In this document: piece after piece, positions 30,789 to 35,832 of the stretch | Layout: every line of letters begins with the position of its first letter | Numbering within the stretch: position 1 is the first letter of the stretch | From: Chara braunii | Taxonomy: Eukaryota; Streptophyta; Charophyceae; Charales; Characeae | Direction of reading: 5' to 3' | DNA: 35,832 nucleotides | NCBI GenBank assembly: GCA_003427395.1 | Contig: BFEA01000633.1 | Coordinates: 478,002-513,833, forward strand | Made by a program: the position numbers and the translations under genes | Notes under the pieces: generated by a model | The model's database searches: none | Seen by the model: only the letters and a program-made list of their open reading frames with translations | Told to the model about the DNA's origin: nothing

Positions 30789-31025
30789 GTAGAAGCAGAT
30801 TTGGCCAACACCACGTTACACCAGACCGCTCAGCTGAGCGGCCGCTCTGACAATTCGCAACCCTCAAAAAACGAAAGTCACACGTCGGGCCGTCGGCCAT
30901 GAAGGTAAAACCGTAAAACCGAGCTAACCAGAAGAGGGGCTATTTCCGTCCTCGTTGATACCTAACCTTAATTGCTATGTTTTAAAAACCAACCCTGACG
31001 TTGTCTTCCCCCGAACACAGCTCAC

Positions 31026-31079
<54 letters not shown>

Positions 31080-31163
31080 AGTGTGCCACTGGTCAAGAGG
31101 ATAGGGGTTTAATGATAAGAGTGTGGGTGAAAGCTTTTCGTGTTGTGACCCTCTCTCTCTCTG

Positions 31164-31207
<44 letters not shown>

Positions 31208-31241
31208 GACATAGCCTCTGCTAGCTGCTCACACGAAAATT

Positions 31242-31314
<73 letters not shown>
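31026..31314. repeat. Three (CT)n(CA)n compound microsatellites
   Basis: Compound tracts lie at 31026-31076, 31150-31207 and 31242-31314. The second and third are each followed by CGACATAGCCTCTGCT, showing duplication of the tract together with part of the neighbouring cysteine-rich pseudogene. A lone family A end (TTGTCTTCCCCCGAACACAG) lies just upstream at 31001. Confidence 0.9.
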
Positions 31315-31317
<3 letters not shown>

Positions 31318-32307
31318 CATAGCCTCTGCTCCGAACACTATGAAGGGATGGTCGCTGCTAGCTGCTCACACGAAAATTGTGATCTCTCGTGTCCTGTGCT
31401 GAGTGTGCTCATCCTGCCCACCCCCTGATTACTTGCCCAGCATGCCGTTGTGGCCTTGATCTGCCATGCTTAAATAACTGTGCACGTCAGCCTTCCATAC
31501 TAATGACATGTCAGCAACATGTCTTGTGTCGCCAATGCTTCCAGGAAGCTGTCATAGAAAGTATGTGTCTTTACTGCGTGGACTATCCCCAGTGCCATCA
31601 CCCTCCACATCCTCTTCTAGCATGTCCCACATGCTGTCTTGGTCATACACCTACGGGCAACCGCCGACGGATCCCTGTCTTTCTTCCCAGATGAACGACG
31701 AACACGGCAGTCCGAGGAGGAAAATAGACTTCGATATGAACCACCGGCAGTCTGAGAGCGATGTGCTCATAGTTTATCACCGCCAGGGCGAGCTGTTGCG
31801 GATCATATCCTGCAGGCTGCAGGAGCTGAACGCCCTTGCGTAGGACCCTCCCTGTCGTCGTCTGCCCATGCGACAGAAGGAACACATACTGAGGAAGCCC
31901 AAGAAAGATGCTCCATGCCGTTTTGTGATGACCTGCCGGCGATTCAACTAGCATGTGGTTCGCACGCCCTGTGCCGTGAGGATTATGAAGGTATAGTCCA
32001 TGCGAGTGTTTGCTTCCATACGTACGATGACCGTTAGTACTGCACTCATGTACGCATTGTACGGCACCCCGACATGTCATGTCCAATTTGTAGACAGGGG
32101 CTGGAACGACAATGCCTCTATAATTGCGGTCGACGTGCCTCGAGTCGTGTGTTCCTAGCATGTACGAGCCACCTAGCCTGTGGTGACATCTGTCTGCGTC
32201 GCGCCATTCGATGCAGCAACCGTGACTGCGGAAATTGGATGCGGTGCTTCCATAGCCCACACCGGAACTAGTCCTGTCCGGTCTGTAGGGGTGGCCACTC
32301 GCCATAG
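31315..32307 (+). pseudogene. Decayed tandem RING-like cysteine-rich protein
   Basis: RING fingers are zinc-binding modules that often recruit E2 enzymes for ubiquitin transfer. Here several modules resembling the RING-HC spacing follow one another. Module 1 reads RHSLCSEHYEGMVAASC and ends CPACRCG after a frame change near 31385. Module 2 runs PCLNNCARQ, TCQQHVLCRQC, then ACPTCCLGH. Module 3 (about 31905) runs RCSMPFCDD, ACGSHALCREDYEG, then SCPICRQG. Module 4 runs QCLYNCGRR, ACTSHLACGDIC, then SCPVCRGG. Modules 1-2 and 3-4 are parallel pairs, so a two-module unit was duplicated. The second half stays in one frame from about 31696 to 32305 but carries stops at 31753, 32035 and 32269. Introns could hide some breaks, yet stops inside conserved modules favour a pseudogene. 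No family name is claimed. Confidence 0.65.
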
Positions 32308-32929
32308 TTTTTTTTTTTTTTTTCCCACATATTTCTTTTCTTCCCGTTGCGGCGTTTCCCCGACCTCCCCTGCCCCATACTCCTAGAGAACTCTGCCTTC
32401 TATCCCTTACCCTCCACCCTCCCCTCCACTCCCTTTGTACTACAGTAACTAAGAAAAACATATGAATGAGCATCATTAAGAGAATAGACGATATGAAGAA
32501 TCTGATCAGAAATGGAATGAACGGAAGTATGAAGATGAAGGATGGACACAAGACTGTATAAGCTGAAGATCTGAAGTGAAATGAACCGGAGTATGAAGCT
32601 CTGAAGAGATGCACAGGAGCATACCTTCCCTTTTACTCTGCCTCCTGAAATAACGTGCAAGTGCGCTGTGAGGGCACACGGGGATGTGGGCGGCTGCTGC
32701 TCAACCACAATTAACGTGGGCAGCCTTGTGCATAAGAGGCACAGTAATCGGGGAGCTGCAAGGACAATGAAAGGGGTACCCCAAGGACAACCAAAAAACT
32801 GTCTAATTGTAAAATTGCTTTAAAAGCCTTTAATAATATGTTGCTCTCGTTGTCTGCAATAGGACAAAGACTGCTTTGATTCTGAATCTATTCACCTGGG
32901 TGGAATTGGGGCTGTTGTTGGGTAAATCT

Positions 32930-32970
<41 letters not shown>

Positions 32971-33011
32971 ACGTAGTCGTTTTTGCATGTGGTTCATTGT
33001 TTGTGTGGCAG
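32308..33011. other. Interval upstream of the GATA exon
   Basis: It holds a poly(T) (32308-32323), a local duplication of GGAATGAACGGAAGTATGAAG-like sequence (32512 and 32577) and a (CA)n tract (32934-32968). An in-frame TAA lies just before the CA tract. TTGTTTGTGTGGCAG (32997-33011) resembles a 3' splice site, which is why I begin the exon after it. Earlier exons, if any, are not recognised. Confidence 0.45.
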
Positions 33012-35807
33012 ATTCATCAGGGTGGAGAAGGAGGGAGAGGAACAGAAGCGCTATCAGCGGAGTCGCGGTTTATGACCTTTGGGAAGGCATTGAATTGTGT
33101 TTTGGCGTCCTGGATTGCCGCACAGCGTAGGATCGCTGCCGGGACCTATCAGTTGGCTAACATGGACCGCAAGAAAGTTATTATGGGGGTTCAGAAGGAA
33201 AGCGGAGCTGAAGGAGGAATAGGAGTAGGAGGGGTAGGAGGAGTAGGAGTAGGAGGCGTAGGAGGGGGACAAGAGCAGCCCTCGCTCGGTGGATGCAGCG
33301 GAGTTAGCAAGGTGTCTGCAACGATGGCGACTGTGGGTGAGTCCTGGACGTTGACATCAACAGGTTGTCATGTTCCAACTCGTCGATTGAGTGATCGCAA
33401 CACGAAAGCTGGGGCTGCGGTGTTTCCTTCCCTCCTTCTCGAAGGAGGCCCAGTTGATGTCAATGGAAAACCCTCGGAGGGAAACATTGTCGATGGCGGG
33501 GAGCAGCAGTGGAAGGTATGTGCTCCTTGCACTTCTTCAGGATCAGTAGCCGCAGCCGCCGGTGCCGCCGCCGCCGCTGCCACTGCAATGGTCGCCACTG
33601 TAACAGCAGCAGGAGCAGGAGCGGCAGGAGTAGGAGTAGGAGTAGGTGTAGCTGGAGGATCAAGGGCGAGTTTGAAGTTAGAGTTCTCAGGGAGTCATCA
33701 TCGCTCCCATCCGCTGTATGATCAGTCTCATCAGTCCCATACTATTTTTAGACACCCTGCTAAGGGGCCGAGCTCGCGAAGGAGCACGCCCGGCAGCTTG
33801 TGTCATCATCATCACCATCACAATTACCTTCCCCACCTGCCGCTTCGTGCCACTGCTACAGCTCCTCCTCCTCCTCCTCCTCCTCCTCTCTCTCCCCCTC
33901 TTCCCTCTCCGTCTGTTCCTTCTGCTCCAGGTGCATCTGCTGTGCCTCCTCCTCCTCCTCATTCATATCATTCTTTCTCTCTCCATCAACCTCATATTCA
34001 GCCGCATTGCCTGCTGCCATCTACCAGTGCACCCGCATGCAGGTCTTTGCATGCAAGTGTCCCATCCCCTTCGTTGGCTGCGACCATGGAAACAACAACG
34101 AGTACCGCAACGGCAAAGCGGAAGACACCAGGGGACTCTTTGCTACCGGCAGCCGAACAGGCCCCATTTGTTGCTGTTGTTGTCCCATCCCCAATCATGG
34201 CACAAGGGAATTCTAAACTGACGATGGTAGGGACCATTCCCAACTCTATTCCTTTGTCAGAGAACTGTCCCAATGGTACCAACTCGAGAGATCGGGACCA
34301 GTCGGACTCAGAAGCCACTATTCCTATGGTCGTAAGCTGTAGTGAGGACGACGACGAGGATACCGAGGACGATGAGGAGGTGCAGAAAGTCCAGGCGGAG
34401 CGTCAAAAGCAGGTGCTTTCGGCGAACAATGTGAGCCATTGTGCCCCGGAGGCTGCAGCATTACAAGGGTGGGTGACTTGCTATTGTATGCCCAATGCTC
34501 CCAATGCAGAAGCTGGAGCCAAAGTGCCTGCGGCTGCCGGCGAGATGAGCTCAGATGCGGCGGCGCAGATGTCAGCCGCGAAGTCGAAGGGACGGGGTTC
34601 TGGTGCTTTCAAAGCGCACAATGACATTGACTTAGCTGCGTTGACTGCAGCCAGGCTGAAGGAGCGTGGGGGTGGGCGAGCAATCAAGGGGAATGGTGAG
34701 AGGCTGCGGCGCCGACGTGCTCCGCCAATCAAAGAGGAGGAGGAGGAGGAGGACGACGACAACGATGACGATGAAGACGACGACGACGATGATGATGATG
34801 ATGACGATGAGGAGATGGATAAGGAGAAGACAGAATGCAAGAAAGGTGCGTATTACGCTCGGCGGCGTTTGGTCAAGAGGGGCAACAACAAGATTGCCGA
34901 GACGACAGCGACTGGCTTGAGGATGACCGTGCGAGGAGGGGCTGGAACCGGCAGGACGGCGAGAGTGTATGGGCAGCCGTCGGTCACAAAGCGCCATAAC
35001 AAGTCGGCACCGATGTCTGGCGGTGCCCCTCACCTAGGAAACCTCCATGGGCCACCAGGTGGGAGCGCAATGGGAACAGTTGCTGCCACAAATCAACAGA
35101 ACGTGACGCGATCGGCTACGGTGATGGCTGCAATGTCAGCAGCCAAAGATCCCCCTAGTCGGCAAGGACCTGAGGCAGCCCAAGGTATGCGTAGAGGAGA
35201 GGGTGCAGACCGCGGTGCAGAAGCGGGGTTGGTACGGGGCTCATTTCTGTCCGACTCAGACGCTACCGGGGGTGGGGGGTTGCCAAGAAAGGTAGGGGGT
35301 TCGCGGTCGTCGGTGACAGGGACACGACGATCCCCCAATGTTGTCCTGAACGGACCCGGTGCGATGGGTAGCTGTGCGGGAAGGACTGGGGTAGGAGGGG
35401 GAAGGAGGGGTGTGGGAGGAGAAACCTGTCATCCAAGCAGAAGTGCGAGCTCCAGCTGGAGTCTGCAGGGCTGCAACATTTCTGCAGAGCGCAGTCCTGC
35501 TTCTGACAGGAATGCAGACCGAGAGGGTAACACTGGCGAGCCAATGGTGCTGGACGACGATGGGGAGAGGAGGGGTACCACGCCGCGAGACCGACGTCAT
35601 AACCAGGATGTTGATGACGATCGAGGCACCAGTGCATGCCATGGTGGAGATTTAAAAAGGGGTTGCAATGCAGCTGGTGTCATGGGGGGAGGTTCGGAAG
35701 CAGGGAGCCCTCCAAATAACAAGCCAGGATGTGGGGGACCACGAGTTTGCGTGGAATGTGGGACTAGTAAGACCCCTCTGTGGAGGAATGGACCACGTGG
35801 GCCCAAG
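33012..35807 (+). CDS. GATA-type zinc-finger transcription factor, large exon (partial)
   Basis: GATA factors are nuclear proteins that bind WGATAR sites. One frame is open from 32937 to the right edge with no stop. I start after a splice-acceptor-like CAG at 33011; the first in-frame ATG is 33072 (MTFGKALNCVLASW). Numbering from 33012: Gly-Val repeats at about 68-87, an Ala-rich stretch at 178-216, CHHHHHH at 264-270, eight prolines at 285-292, a basic RLRRRR at 564-569, an acidic run at 575-602, and a second basic patch (ARRRLVKRG) near 616. Residues 911-932 carry CVECGTSKTPLWRNGPRGPK, the first half of a plant B-class-like finger. The remaining Cys pair is absent because AAG|GTCAGT at 35805-35813 looks like a splice donor. 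The length before the finger is far above typical land-plant B-GATA proteins. The start and 5' exons are uncertain; the finger identity is firm. Confidence 0.8.
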
Positions 35808-35832
35808 GTCAGTCCCTTTGCAGTCCCCTCTT
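35808..35832 (+). other. Probable start of an intron inside the GATA finger
   Basis: GTCAGT follows AAG at the point where the protein must continue with the second Cys pair of the finger. Reading through gives VSPFAVPS, which does not fit the family. The rest of the gene lies beyond the window. Confidence 0.65.

Noticed and set aside
31643-32614. 323-codon minus-strand open frame
   Set aside because: It lies antisense to the RING-like modules, whose Cys/His pattern is on the plus strand. It shows no family features, so it is probably a shadow frame.
33516-33930. Intron within the GATA exon (AAG|GTATGT to CTCCAG|G)
   Set aside because: Both sites look good, but removing 415 bases would shift the frame and reach a stop before the finger, whereas the unspliced frame is open throughout.

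Overview
The window is eukaryotic nuclear DNA from a repeat-rich genome. The strongest clue to the host is at the right edge: a long open exon ends in the first half of a plant-type (B-class-like) GATA zinc finger and stops at a splice-donor-like site. This finger, a plant-style U2 snRNA retrocopy, a PIF/Harbinger relic and very many (GA)n, (CT)n, (CA)n and homopolymer tracts suggest a streptophyte. A charophyte alga such as Chara is plausible, but this is an inference from style and not a proven identification.

Layout. 1-5.8 kb: no recognisable gene; a diverged tandem duplication (about 1020-2325), a (TG)n tract, and two copies of a short (CAAT)n/poly(A)-tailed repeat. 5.8-6.1 kb: a foldback structure bounded by (GA)n and (CT)n. 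6.3-7.6 kb: a broken minus-strand PIF/Harbinger transposase. 8.3-11.4 kb: an unrecognised ORF, two small palindromic MITE-like elements flanking a tRNA-like sequence, another weak tRNA-like sequence, and a second MITE family. 11.4-22 kb: almost wholly simple sequence and minisatellites. 22-25.4 kb: a duplicated 130-bp inverted-repeat element, a 35-bp minisatellite with a perfect 30-bp palindrome, a roughly 200-bp inverted repeat, and several MITEs. 25.6-28.6 kb: an octamer satellite, a 61-bp hairpin tandem, and GATA/TATC microsatellites. 29.2-30.8 kb: a MITE cluster, a U2 snRNA retropseudogene with target-site duplications, and one more hairpin copy. 31.0-32.3 kb: (CT)n(CA)n blocks and a decayed tandem array of RING-like cysteine modules. 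33.0-35.8 kb: the GATA-factor exon, the only convincing intact coding sequence.

There is no operon-like logic. One apparently active gene (GATA factor, running off the right edge) lies beside a landscape of mobile-element relics. Most other open frames are low-complexity artefacts of GA/CT, AAT, CAAT, TTTGGCTA or homopolymer repeats. The most informative signals are the U2 retrocopy with a 12-bp duplication and A-rich tail, the TACCGTCTTC-ended MITE family with at least ten copies or fragments, the RING-like array, and the split GATA finger.
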